This document shows positions 56,583 through 64,000 of a DNA stretch of 64,000 nt, piece after piece. The translations under genes and the position numbers were made by a program. This DNA comes from Schaedlerella glycyrrhizinilytica_A (GTDB lineage: Bacteria; Bacillota; Clostridia; Lachnospirales; Lachnospiraceae): NCBI RefSeq assembly GCF_042852765.1, contig NZ_AP031414.1; one strand, given 5' to 3'. The notes beneath the pieces are model-generated. The model was given only the letters and a program-made list of their open reading frames with translations. It had not been told where the DNA came from and did no database searches. Numbering within the stretch: position 1 is the stretch's first letter; each line of letters starts with the position of its first letter.

Positions 56583-57371
56583 TCAACTGCTTTTTTCAAA
56601 AACAGGCTTCCCTTGAAATTCCGTCATTTCCGCTCTGTACCGAAGCGGCAGATGATTCATCTGACACATTCGGTTTTCCCTCTCCGGAATGGATATCGAG
56701 TCGAAAAATCCTGTCCATAAACGAGCAAATTCTTTTTCTGATTCTGAAAACCTCTCCCTGATCTCCTGGTCCCATTCCCTGTCTTTTACAAGCACCCAAT
56801 GATAGCGGACGCGATGTATCACGCATTCATTGTGCCGCTTATCGCAGATCATCCAGTTCTCCAGCGGAAAGCGATCGGAAAAGTGATCGGCAATACAGGA
56901 CAGAATTCGGTTTTTGGGCACGATCTCTGAGAAAAGGACTCCGTTTTTCAATTCCCGGAAACGCACAAATTCCAGAAAACGATGTGCCTCATTTCCCACT
57001 TGTCTGCTCAGGGAAAAAACCTTTTCTACCGCCGGATCACTGAGATGTTCCATGATCTTCCTGCTGTCTTTCACACTGCGCGCAGACTGCATCACCCGAA
57101 ACACTGCATCTGCCTTTTCAGGGTCTTCCGAAAGAAGAGCCTGATAAAAATCCCGGTATGTCTCATCTCCCAGATATTTTCGGATCAGCCGCACAACTGC
57201 TCCCGCTTTCCGTTCTGATACCTCTACTTCTTTATATTCACAAAACAACTGCTGTTCCAGACATTCTTTTAAACCGATCCCTGCTTTTTTATCCCTGCTT
57301 TCCATCCATGCATCGTAAATCGCCGACAACATCCCTGTCACGCTGTCTTCACAAATATAAATTGTTTTCAT
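56583..57371 (-). CDS. TIGR03915/DUF4130-type putative DNA repair protein
   Basis: A 262-residue protein with the family layout: MKTIYICEDSVTGMLSAIYD at the start, AVFRVMQSARSVKDSRKI in the middle, and HRFLEFVRFRELKNGV with a C-terminal uracil-glycosylase-like DUF4130 region. It always occurs with the radical SAM partner encoded just upstream, with which it overlaps by 23 bp. Function is inferred as base repair from family pairing; the substrate is not known. Two SOS boxes precede the operon. Confidence 0.88.
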   Translation of the reverse strand: MKTIYICEDSVTGMLSAIYDAWMESRDKKAGIGLKECLEQQLFCEYKEVEVSERKAGAVVRLIRKYLGDETYRDFYQALLSEDPEKADAVFRVMQSARSVKDSRKIMEHLSDPAVEKVFSLSRQVGNEAHRFLEFVRFRELKNGVLFSEIVPKNRILSCIADHFSDRFPLENWMICDKRHNECVIHRVRYHWVLVKDREWDQEIRERFSESEKEFARLWTGFFDSISIPERENRMCQMNHLPLRYRAEMTEFQGKPVFEKSS

Positions 57372-58701
57372 TGTCGCTCCCCCAATCCACATCATCGAAT
57401 AAAGATAACTGCCGGTACGTCATCCCGCGCACAGAGTCCGGCAGACGCTCTTTTGTATTTAGAAGATTCCGCGTAATATAGTCTTCTTCGATTTTCGTCC
57501 GGTACATCATCCTGCCTCCACACGTTATAAAGTACAGCGCTCTTTTTAAGACGACACCCATTTTCTTCAGATCCGAAAAGTCAAGTATCCCCATTCTTCT
57601 TGCCTTTACAATACGCTGCGCTGATTTCACGCCGATTCCCGGAACTCTCAATAAGACTTCATAATCTGCCCGGTTCACCTCCACAGGAAACATCTCAAGA
57701 TGTTTCAATGCCCAATTACACTTCGGATCCAGATACAAATTAAAATTCGGATTCTTTTCATCCAATAGTTCCTCCGCCTTAAATTTGTAAAATCGAAGCA
57801 GCCAGTCTGCCTGATATAGCCGATGTTCTCTTAAAAGCGGCGGTCCGTCGGATGTCTTTTGCGGAAGCAGCGTATCTTCATTCACTGCTACAAAAGCCGA
57901 ATAAAACACGCGTTTCAGATCAAATTTCCGATACAGGGATTCTGCAACGTTCAGGATCTGATAATCTGATTCCGGCGTTGCCCCGATGATCATCTGTGTG
58001 CTCTGCCCTGCCGGAACGAACTTCGGGGCATTCCTGTATACTGCAAGTTCTTCCTTGTTTTCTTCCATCCGATTCTGCACAAGACGCATCGGCGTTAAAA
58101 TACTCTTCCTTGTCTTATGCGGAGCCAGAAGCCGCAGACTCTCCGCAGTCGGCAGTTCCATATTCACGCTCATCCGATCAGCCAGAAATCCAACTCTTTT
58201 GATCAATTCCGGATCTGCTCCCGGGATTGCTTTCACATGAATGTATCCTTGAAAATTACAGACTTTTCGCAGACGGTACAACGCCGCATAAATTAATTCC
58301 ATCGTATAATTCGGACTTCTTAAAACTCCGGAACTTAAAAATAATCCCTCGATGTAATTCCTCCGATAGAACTCCATGGTCAGTGTGCAGACTTCTTCCG
58401 GTGTAAAAGAAGTTCTCACCACATCGTTAGACGATCGGTTAATACAGTATTTACAGTCAAATATACACTCATTCGTAAAAAGAATTTTCAGCAGGGAAAT
58501 GCATCTTCCGTCTGCCGAAAAACTGTGACAGATCCCGGCAGCCCGACAGTTTCCCATACCTTTTCCATCTCCGTTCCGGTCAACACCGCTGGATGTGCAC
58601 GATACATCATATTTGGCAGCATCTGACAAAATCTTTAATTTCTCGTACATCCCTATTTTATTTAAAATTGTCTCCGGCATCTTCTTACACTTCCTTTTCA
58701 T
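57349..58701 (-). CDS. Putative DNA modification/repair radical SAM protein (TIGR03916)
   Basis: A 450-residue radical SAM enzyme with the cluster motif CIFDCKYC (about residues 80-87), a second Cys group near the N-terminus (CTSSGVD to CRAAGIC) and a C-terminal helix-hairpin-helix DNA-binding motif VPGIGVKSAQRIVKAR. It is paired with the glycosylase-type protein that follows. The start follows AAAGGGGAATGT. Promoter and LexA-type boxes upstream suggest damage induction. Confidence 0.9.
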   Translation of the reverse strand: MKRKCKKMPETILNKIGMYEKLKILSDAAKYDVSCTSSGVDRNGDGKGMGNCRAAGICHSFSADGRCISLLKILFTNECIFDCKYCINRSSNDVVRTSFTPEEVCTLTMEFYRRNYIEGLFLSSGVLRSPNYTMELIYAALYRLRKVCNFQGYIHVKAIPGADPELIKRVGFLADRMSVNMELPTAESLRLLAPHKTRKSILTPMRLVQNRMEENKEELAVYRNAPKFVPAGQSTQMIIGATPESDYQILNVAESLYRKFDLKRVFYSAFVAVNEDTLLPQKTSDGPPLLREHRLYQADWLLRFYKFKAEELLDEKNPNFNLYLDPKCNWALKHLEMFPVEVNRADYEVLLRVPGIGVKSAQRIVKARRMGILDFSDLKKMGVVLKRALYFITCGGRMMYRTKIEEDYITRNLLNTKERLPDSVRGMTYRQLSLFDDVDWGSDNENNLYL

Positions 58702-58715
58702 ACATTCCCCTTTAA

Positions 58716-58739
58716 GACACAGAACATTTGTTCTGTGTC
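58716..58739. promoter_or_regulatory. LexA/SOS box 1
   Basis: An 11-bp perfect inverted repeat around two central bases. The core GAACATTTGTTC (58722-58733) fits the Gram-positive SOS consensus GAAC-N4-GTTC. It lies between the -10 box and the start codon. Confidence 0.75.
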
Positions 58740-58740
58740 T

Positions 58741-58769
58741 AATATATCACATCTGCTTATTTTATGCAA
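58741..58769 (-). promoter_or_regulatory. Promoter of the repair pair
   Basis: TTGCAT (58764-58769) and TATATT (58741-58746) on the minus strand with a 17-bp spacer, flanked by the two SOS boxes. Confidence 0.7.
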
Positions 58770-58778
58770 CAGTAATGA

Positions 58779-58790
58779 GAACATCTGTTC
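58779..58790. promoter_or_regulatory. LexA/SOS box 2
   Basis: GAACATCTGTTC, flanked by A and T; a second GAAC-N4-GTTC site just upstream of the -35 box. Confidence 0.7.
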
Positions 58791-58806
58791 TGTTTTATTT
58801 CTTATA

Positions 58807-58860
58807 AAAGAAAAGAACCGAAAAGAAAGTATACATACACTCTCTTCCCGGTTCTTTTCT
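58807..58860 (-). terminator. Terminator after cysK
   Basis: AAAAGAACCGGGAAGAGAG pairs imperfectly with CTTTCTTTTCGGTTCTTTT around a short loop, with a T-rich tail on the minus strand. Confidence 0.75.
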
Positions 58861-58874
58861 GCCACACCGCCTGC

Positions 58875-59804
58875 CTATGCGAACAGCGGAGTAGAAAGGT
58901 ATCTCTCACCGGTATCCGGCAAGATCACTACGATCGTTTTCCCTTTATTTTCTTCTTTCTTCGCCTCCTCGATCGCCGCATGAAGCGCTGCCCCCGAAGA
59001 AATACCAACGAGAATCCCCTCTTTATTTGCCAGCAGTTTCGCCGCTCCATAAGCCTCTTCTTCTGTCACAGGTACAATCGCATCAAACAGTTCGGTTTTG
59101 AGAATCTCCGGCACAAATCCCGCGCCGATCCCCTGGAGACCGTGCGGTCCCGGTTTATTTCCGGAAAGTACCGCTGATTTCGCCGGTTCTACTGCGATCA
59201 CTTTCATGTTCTGATTTTTTTCTTTCAAGTAACTTCCGGTTCCGGTAATCGTTCCGCCTGTTCCGACGCCGGCAACAAACAGATCGATATTTCCCTCGGT
59301 ATCTTCCCAGATTTCCGGTCCGGTTGTAAGCTCATGTGCCTTTGGGTTCGCCGGATTCACAAACTGTCCAAGGACGATCGCATTTTCCCTCTCCTGCTGA
59401 AGCTCTTCCGCACGCTCGATCGCGCCTTTCATCCCTTTCGCGCCCTCCGTCAATACAATTTCCGCACCATATCCAAGAAGCAGTTTTCTTCTTTCGATAC
59501 TCATTGTTTCCGGCATGACAAAGACAGCTTTGTACCCTTTTGCCGCTGCAATCGACGCCAGACCGATTCCCGTATTTCCGCTTGTTGGCTCGATAATCGT
59601 TGCTCCCGGCTTGATTTTCCCCTGTTTTTCCGCTTCTTCCAACATATTTAATGCCACGCGGTCTTTGACGCTCCCTGCCGGATTGAAATATTCCAGTTTC
59701 ACAAGCACTTTTGCGCCAAGCTGAAGCTGCTCCTCGATATTCTGTACCTCCAAAAGCGGAGTTCTCCCTACCAGTTCTGTTACGCTTTTATAAATCTTTC
59801 CCAT
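58875..59804 (-). CDS. cysK: Cysteine synthase A
   Basis: A 309-residue PLP enzyme making cysteine from O-acetylserine and sulfide. The PLP lysine is in AGSVKDRVALNML (near residue 45), with TSGNTGIGLASIA and the phosphate loop VGTGGTITGTGSYLK. It uses the product of CysE at 20285-20992. It follows metY after 120 bp that contain a TGACG-type palindrome. It is closed by a terminator. Confidence 0.97.
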   Translation of the reverse strand: MGKIYKSVTELVGRTPLLEVQNIEEQLQLGAKVLVKLEYFNPAGSVKDRVALNMLEEAEKQGKIKPGATIIEPTSGNTGIGLASIAAAKGYKAVFVMPETMSIERRKLLLGYGAEIVLTEGAKGMKGAIERAEELQQERENAIVLGQFVNPANPKAHELTTGPEIWEDTEGNIDLFVAGVGTGGTITGTGSYLKEKNQNMKVIAVEPAKSAVLSGNKPGPHGLQGIGAGFVPEILKTELFDAIVPVTEEEAYGAAKLLANKEGILVGISSGAALHAAIEEAKKEENKGKTIVVILPDTGERYLSTPLFA

Positions 59805-59864
59805 CTTCTTTTCTCCTTTTCTCTTCTTCCGTCAAAAAGTGTAGGACAGATATTCCCAACACAC

Positions 59865-59878
59865 TGACGGTAACGTCA
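59865..59878. promoter_or_regulatory. Palindrome in the metY-cysK gap
   Basis: TGACGGTAACGTCA: perfect TGACG/CGTCA arms, about 65 bp before the cysK start. It could be an operator for one of the nearby Rrf2 regulators; no matching site was seen upstream of metY. Confidence 0.35.
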
Positions 59879-59924
59879 ATGTACAAAGGACAATGCGGTC
59901 ACTTGTACACCAATGCAAACTCTG

Positions 59925-61208
59925 TTATATAACTGCCAATGCCTGCTCCAGATCATAAATCAGATCATCCGCATGCTCTGTTCCCACCGAAATCCGCACG
60001 GTATTCGGCATGATTCCGGAATCTTTCAATTCCGCCTCCGTCATCTGTGAATGCGTCGTACTTGCCGGATGGATCACAAGCGATTTCACATCCGCCACAT
60101 TTGCCAATAAAGAAAATAATTCCAGATGATCGATAAATTTTCTCGTATCCTCTTCTGTACCGTCGATCTCAAATGTAAAAATCGACACGCCTCCTTTCGG
60201 AAAATATTTCTCATACAATGTATGATACGGACTTTCCTGTAACGCCGGATGGTTCACTTTCGCGACTTTCGGATGCTTTTTAAGAAACTCTGCGATCCGC
60301 AGCGCATTCTCCACATGACGCTCTACACGGAGTGATAAAGTCTCCAACCCCTGTAAAAACAGAAATGAATTCAGCGGTGTAATGGACGCTCCCGTATCCC
60401 GCAAAAGCACTGCACGAATTCTTGTAACAAAAGCCGCACTTCCTGCTGCCTCCTCAAATACTACTCCGTGATAACTCGGATCAGATTCTGAAATCTGTGG
60501 ATATTTTCCGGATGCACTCCAGTCAAATGTTCCCTTTTCTACGATCACACCACCCAGCGCAGTTCCATGACCTCCGATAAATTTTGTTGCGGAATGTACA
60601 ACAATATCTGCTCCATACTCAAACGGACGCAAAAGATACGGCGTCGCAAATGTATTATCCGCTACAAGCACGATTCCATGTCTGTGTGCCACATCCGCTG
60701 CTTTTTGAATATCCACAAGGTTCGCATTAGGGTTGCCGATCGGTTCGATGAATATTGCTTTCGTATTCTCTTTGATCGCTTCTTCCCAGGCGCCCTCTTT
60801 GTCCGGATCTACAAAAGTTGTTTCAATCCCCTGATCCCGCAGCGTATGCTCCAGCAGATTATACGTTCCTCCGTAAATGTATTTGGAGGCAGCAATATGA
60901 TCCCCTGCTTTCGCAAGATTTTGAAACGTATATGTGATCGCTGCTGCCCCGGATGCAACTGCAAGTGCGGCACTTCCGCCCTCCAATGCCGCGATCCGCT
61001 GTTCAAACACATCCTGCGTCGGGTTGGTCAGTCTTCCGTAAATATTTCCGTTGTCCCGAAGTCCGAACCGGTCCGCAGCATGCTGACAGTCATTGAACAC
61101 ATACGAAGTCGTCTGATATATCGGTACAGCTCTTGCTCCCGTAACAGGATCCGGATGTTCTTGCCCTGCGTGTACCTGTAATGTCTCAAATTGAAATTTT
61201 CGTTCCAT
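59925..61208 (-). CDS. metY: O-acetylhomoserine sulfhydrylase (O-acetylhomoserine aminocarboxypropyltransferase)
   Basis: A 427-residue Cys/Met-metabolism PLP enzyme that makes homocysteine from O-acetylhomoserine and sulfide. Signatures are VADNTFATPYLLRPFEYGAD and the PLP lysine in VHSATKFIGGHG (near residue 208). It resembles MetY of Clostridia rather than MetB or MetC in length and in the N-terminal segment FETLQVHAGQEHPDP. It is flanked by an Rrf2 regulator upstream and cysK downstream. Confidence 0.95.
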   Translation of the reverse strand: MERKFQFETLQVHAGQEHPDPVTGARAVPIYQTTSYVFNDCQHAADRFGLRDNGNIYGRLTNPTQDVFEQRIAALEGGSAALAVASGAAAITYTFQNLAKAGDHIAASKYIYGGTYNLLEHTLRDQGIETTFVDPDKEGAWEEAIKENTKAIFIEPIGNPNANLVDIQKAADVAHRHGIVLVADNTFATPYLLRPFEYGADIVVHSATKFIGGHGTALGGVIVEKGTFDWSASGKYPQISESDPSYHGVVFEEAAGSAAFVTRIRAVLLRDTGASITPLNSFLFLQGLETLSLRVERHVENALRIAEFLKKHPKVAKVNHPALQESPYHTLYEKYFPKGGVSIFTFEIDGTEEDTRKFIDHLELFSLLANVADVKSLVIHPASTTHSQMTEAELKDSGIMPNTVRISVGTEHADDLIYDLEQALAVI

Positions 61209-61287
61209 ATTGTGTCCTCCTTTATTTCATATCTTTTACTTGAAAAATCCTTTCTCCCATACAGACATGAGAATTTTTCTGTTTCCT

Positions 61288-61728
61288 CTATATATAGTAC
61301 ATGCCGGCTTCCATATCCTTTTTATTCTGATATTCCTCTGCCAGCTGAGCCAGTGTCCGACTCTCCAGAAAGGTATTGATCTTACGATCGATCTCATCCC
61401 ATACAAGTTCTTCGACCGCCGTCTGCAATGCATCCGGCTGCTTCGACACGTCGCGGTCTATGATAGAAAACTTTCCCTCCAATGCTTCCAACACCTCCCG
61501 TACTGTGATCTCCTCCGGCGCTCTTGCCAGAAGATATCCGCCATTCATCCCTTTGATGCTGGTCACGATCCCGGCTTTCCGTAGTGTCTGAAAAACCTGC
61601 TCCAGATAATTCTGAGACAGTTTCTGATTCTCAGTCAAACGAAGAAGCGGAACTGCCTGCCCGCTGCTACATGCTGTCAGTTCTACAAGTGCACGGAGCC
61701 CATATCTTCCTTTTGTTGAAATTTTCAC
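61288..61728 (-). CDS. Rrf2-family regulator, CymR-like
   Basis: A 146-residue winged-helix regulator (MKISTKGRYGLRALVEL at the start, NYLEQVFQTLRKAGIVTSIKG in the recognition region). It lacks the three-cysteine cluster site of IscR, as does CymR, the cysteine-metabolism repressor of Bacillus. Its position just before metY and cysK supports control of sulfur genes. The start is GTG, preceded by AAAGGAG. Confidence 0.88.
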   Translation of the reverse strand: MKISTKGRYGLRALVELTACSSGQAVPLLRLTENQKLSQNYLEQVFQTLRKAGIVTSIKGMNGGYLLARAPEEITVREVLEALEGKFSIIDRDVSKQPDALQTAVEELVWDEIDRKINTFLESRTLAQLAEEYQNKKDMEAGMYYI

Positions 61729-61879
61729 CCGGCTTTTCTCCTTTCTTTCATTTCCTACTTTTCCGATAAGTATTTTGTGTATTCTTTTATACCATTCAAT
61801 TCCTACTATGTCAATATGTTTTATAAACTTTTTTTGTTTTTACTGTTCTTTATATGAGAAAAACGCCCAAAAGGACGTT

Positions 61880-62335
61880 TTAACTCATTCTTCCGTATTC
61901 AGTTTTTATCGATCCTGCATTCTCCATCGCTCTTTTTACCAAGTCTGAGATCGTAACATCTTCCATTGTTTGCAGGATGATCTCCCACATCACACCCCAC
62001 GTCTCTCTTGTAGGACATTTGCTACAGTCAATCCCACATTCTTTTACTGTTGTCAAACATTCCACCGGAGCCATCTCCCCCTCTACCGCGCGAAGAGTAT
62101 CTTTCACAGTCAGACTTTCCAGAGATTTTTCTATCCAGTATCCGCCTTTTGCACCTCTGGAACTATTCAGAATCCCGGCTGTTTTTAACTCTCTGACGAT
62201 TCGCTCCAAGTATTTCTCCGACAATCCTCTGCGCAGCGACACTGCCTTCAGACTTTCCGGATGTTCCCGATCCGAATGAACTGCCAGATCTGTCACAATC
62301 TCCAATGCATATCTTCCTTTTGTTGAAATTTTCAT
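61880..62335 (-). CDS. Rrf2-family regulator with Fe-S-type cysteines, IscR-like
   Basis: A 151-residue winged-helix regulator whose first 27 bases are nearly identical to those of the neighbouring Rrf2 gene. Unlike it, it carries ECLTTVKECGIDCSKCP (about residues 91-107), a likely iron-sulfur ligand set. It may sense cluster or redox state. No isc or suf genes are adjacent in the window. The ATG is at 62333-62335, without a strong ribosome site. Confidence 0.88.
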   Translation of the reverse strand: MKISTKGRYALEIVTDLAVHSDREHPESLKAVSLRRGLSEKYLERIVRELKTAGILNSSRGAKGGYWIEKSLESLTVKDTLRAVEGEMAPVECLTTVKECGIDCSKCPTRETWGVMWEIILQTMEDVTISDLVKRAMENAGSIKTEYGRMS

Positions 62336-62571
62336 CTTCTATCCTCTGTTTCTTTTCATTTTTAATTTCCTTGTCTGCTGACGTTATACTTCATTTTAAT
62401 CTTTTTTTCCAAAAAAGACAAACGTTACTTTTTATTGTACAAATTTACACATCCTCACAGAAATACGTTGACTTTCATTGTTAAATATGCTACGCTATCA
62501 CAGTATTGAATTTTAACCCAGATTCAATATCTACACATCATTATTTTTTTATTTTTATGGAGGGCACCATC

Positions 62572-62769
62572 ATGACAGGTACAGTAAAATGGTTTAACAA
62601 CCAAAAAGGTTATGGATTCATCTCTGATTCCGAAGGAAACGATGTATTCGTACACTATTCAGGATTAGTAATGGATGGATTCAAATCCTTAGAAGAAGGT
62701 CAGGCTGTTGAATTTGAAGTAACAGAAGGCGCTAAGGGACCGCAGGCAACAAACGTAGTAAAACTTTAA
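62572..62769 (+). CDS. Cold-shock protein
   Basis: A 65-residue single-stranded nucleic-acid-binding CSD protein, a probable RNA chaperone. RNP1 KGYGFIS (about residues 14-20) and RNP2 VFVHYS (about 27-32) are complete. The start MTGTVKWFNNQKGYGFI follows GGAGGGCACC. A leader of roughly 80-100 bases precedes it, as is common for cold-shock genes; the promoter is not clear (TTGACT near 62469 with a weak -10). Confidence 0.96.
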   Translation: MTGTVKWFNNQKGYGFISDSEGNDVFVHYSGLVMDGFKSLEEGQAVEFEVTEGAKGPQATNVVKL

Positions 62770-62854
62770 TCAGATTTTTTAATGTACCTTTTAATTATAT
62801 AAATTCAGACCAGCTAGATTTAATATTTAAAAGTAATACAGAGAAACGAGATTA

Positions 62855-62892
62855 GAAAAAGAAACCAGATCACTGATCCGGTTTCTTTTTTC
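62855..62892. terminator. Bidirectional terminator
   Basis: AAAGAAACC-GATCA and TGATC-GGTTTCTTT arms with flanking A and T runs, between the cold-shock gene and the ACT-domain gene. Confidence 0.85.
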
Positions 62893-62909
62893 GTTGCTGC
62901 TGTTTCTGA

Positions 62910-63353
62910 TCATCCTTTCATGTTAGAAGTATATGCTTCTGTTGCTTCCCATACATCAAACCCGCTTCCGCGTAAAATGTCCACAACTCTCACCGGATCA
63001 TCGCATTTTAACACTGCCGATGCATCCCCACCGTTTGCAAACGCATACATATATTCAATATTGACTTCACCCTCTACGATCTGATGCATCGCTTTACTCA
63101 GAGATCCCGTTGCATGCGGTACCCGCAGGGCAACAACTTCTGTCAGCATCGCTGTGATTCCATTTTCTTTCAATACTGCCCGCCCTTTGTTCGGATCAGA
63201 TACGATCATCCGGAGCATCCCGTAATCCGATGTATCTGCCAGACTGAGCGCAACGATATTTACATCATTTCCCGCAAGCACATTCAGCACTTCATCCAAT
63301 CTTCCCTCTCTGTTTTCCAAAAATACCGATAATTGTTGGATCGTCACTCCCAT
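62910..63353 (-). CDS. Tandem ACT-domain protein
   Basis: A 147-residue protein of two ACT domains (QLSVFLENREGRLDEVLNVL and LSKAMHQIVEGEVNIEYMYA). Such proteins bind small amino-acid-like ligands. It is downstream of a phenylacetate--CoA ligase gene by 22 bp, a conserved pairing in Clostridia and archaea, often near indolepyruvate oxidoreductase genes. The start follows GAGGAGTGAA. Confidence 0.88.
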   Translation of the reverse strand: MGVTIQQLSVFLENREGRLDEVLNVLAGNDVNIVALSLADTSDYGMLRMIVSDPNKGRAVLKENGITAMLTEVVALRVPHATGSLSKAMHQIVEGEVNIEYMYAFANGGDASAVLKCDDPVRVVDILRGSGFDVWEATEAYTSNMKG

Positions 63354-63375
63354 TCTAATTTCACTCCTCTCATAC

Positions 63376-64000
63376 TTACAGCCCACGATTGTCAATGACA
63401 CGAACAGCCTTTCCCTCACTTCTCTGGATTGTTTTCGGCTCCACTAGTTTTACACGGACTGATACGCCAAGCGCCTGTTTCAGCACCGCACCAATCTTGT
63501 TTTTCAACGCATCCAATTTCCGGATCTCATCAGAGAACATGCTCTCGTCCACTTCTACCATAACGGTCAGTACATCCAGATTATCTTCCCGGTCTACGAT
63601 CATCAGATAATGCGGCGCAACCGCTCCGCCCATACTGAGAAGCGCTGTCTCAACCTGTGTCGGGAATACATTGACTCCCCGGATCACTTTCATATCGTCT
63701 GTGCGTCCTGTAAACTTCGAAATTCTCGGAAGCGTTCTTCCGCATGCGCAGGCACTGTGATCGATGCTGGTCAGATCCTTTGTCCGATAACGGATCAGCG
63801 GCATAGCTTCTTTTGCCAGTGTCGTAAATACAAGTTCTCCGGTTTCATGATCTGCACACGCCTCATGAGTCGCCGGATTAAGTACTTCCGGATAAAAATA
63901 ATCATGATGAATGTGAAGTCCTGTATGATGGATACAATCCTGAGCCACTCCGGGGCCTGTGATTTCACAAAGTCCGTAAATATCAAAACAATTGATATGC
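63376..64000 (-). CDS. paaK: Phenylacetate--CoA ligase, 5' part cut by window edge
   Basis: About 208 C-terminal residues of a PaaK-type adenylate-forming enzyme. Seen: CFDIYGLCEITGPGVA (AMP-binding), GELVFTTLAKEAMPLIRYRTKDL (adenylation core, shown in part), CACGRTLPRISKFTGRTDDM and VNVFPTQVE. The C-terminal AMP-binding extension ends RVIDNRGL. It activates arylacetates such as phenylacetate or indoleacetate to CoA esters. The N-terminal half lies outside the window. Confidence 0.94.
   Translation of the reverse strand, partial: HINCFDIYGLCEITGPGVAQDCIHHTGLHIHHDYFYPEVLNPATHEACADHETGELVFTTLAKEAMPLIRYRTKDLTSIDHSACACGRTLPRISKFTGRTDDMKVIRGVNVFPTQVETALLSMGGAVAPHYLMIVDREDNLDVLTVMVEVDESMFSDEIRKLDALKNKIGAVLKQALGVSVRVKLVEPKTIQRSEGKAVRVIDNRGL

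Overview
The window looks like chromosome of an anaerobic, spore-lineage gut Firmicute, most likely Lachnospiraceae (Clostridium cluster XIVa). This is inferred from the gene set: a sporulation-type sigma-H beside rlmB, mrnC, cysS and cysE; glutaminyl-tRNA synthetase; one-chain PurL; a radical-SAM/glycosylase repair pair; a 1425-residue acyl-CoA dehydratase activase-type protein; and T-box leaders. Species cannot be fixed from the sequence alone. Most genes lie on the minus strand, in short operons separated by clear hairpin terminators.

Left arm (1-34,930). It starts inside thrS, which is preceded by a T-box leader. Then come a YdcF-like protein, a SEC-C protein, purA, cardiolipin synthase, a MocR regulator behind glnS, a sodium-coupled transporter, a Nudix hydrolase, an ECF sigma/anti-sigma pair, dtd, tRNA-Thr, and the sigH-rlmB-mrnC-cysS-cysE run under a cysteine T-box. 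Further on are an Eis-like acetyltransferase, ispF, a CAP protein with choline-binding-type repeats, an AT-rich orphan HipA-like kinase, a duplicated tRNA-Met/tRNA-Val array, purL, a DUF1461-type membrane protein, a LysR regulator, pyruvate kinase and a rhomboid-like protein.

Mobile island (about 35,043-45,140). A ten-kilobase Tn916/Tn1549-type element sits in the divergent gap between the rhomboid-like gene and the activase gene. Its backbone is an integrase, excisionase, MobT-type relaxase, oriT-like hairpin and XRE regulator. No conjugation machinery is visible, so it appears mobilizable rather than self-transmissible. Its right half is foreign, very AT-rich Gram-positive resistance DNA, all reading leftward: ermB with its leader peptide, a complete Inc18 (pAMbeta1/pIP501) copy-control module with copF, antisense RNA and repE, then a GNAT fragment and the bifunctional aminoglycoside gene aacA-aphD. 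The plasmid origin normally found just downstream of repE seems to be missing.

Right arm (45,141-64,000). This holds the activase-type protein, a HAD phosphatase, a GreA-type factor, an XPD/DinG-like helicase with a nuclease-like N-terminus, an AgrC/AgrA-like two-component pair, a stomatin/NfeD pair, a radical-SAM plus glycosylase-type repair pair with two SOS boxes, a sulfur cluster (two Rrf2 regulators, metY, cysK), a cold-shock protein, an ACT-domain protein and the 3' part of paaK.

The observations most worth following are an 84-bp two-hairpin repeat present twice (83/84 identical) at 1736-1819 and 49658-49741, the SOS boxes before the repair pair, and the three-way mosaic element with a captured plasmid replication module.
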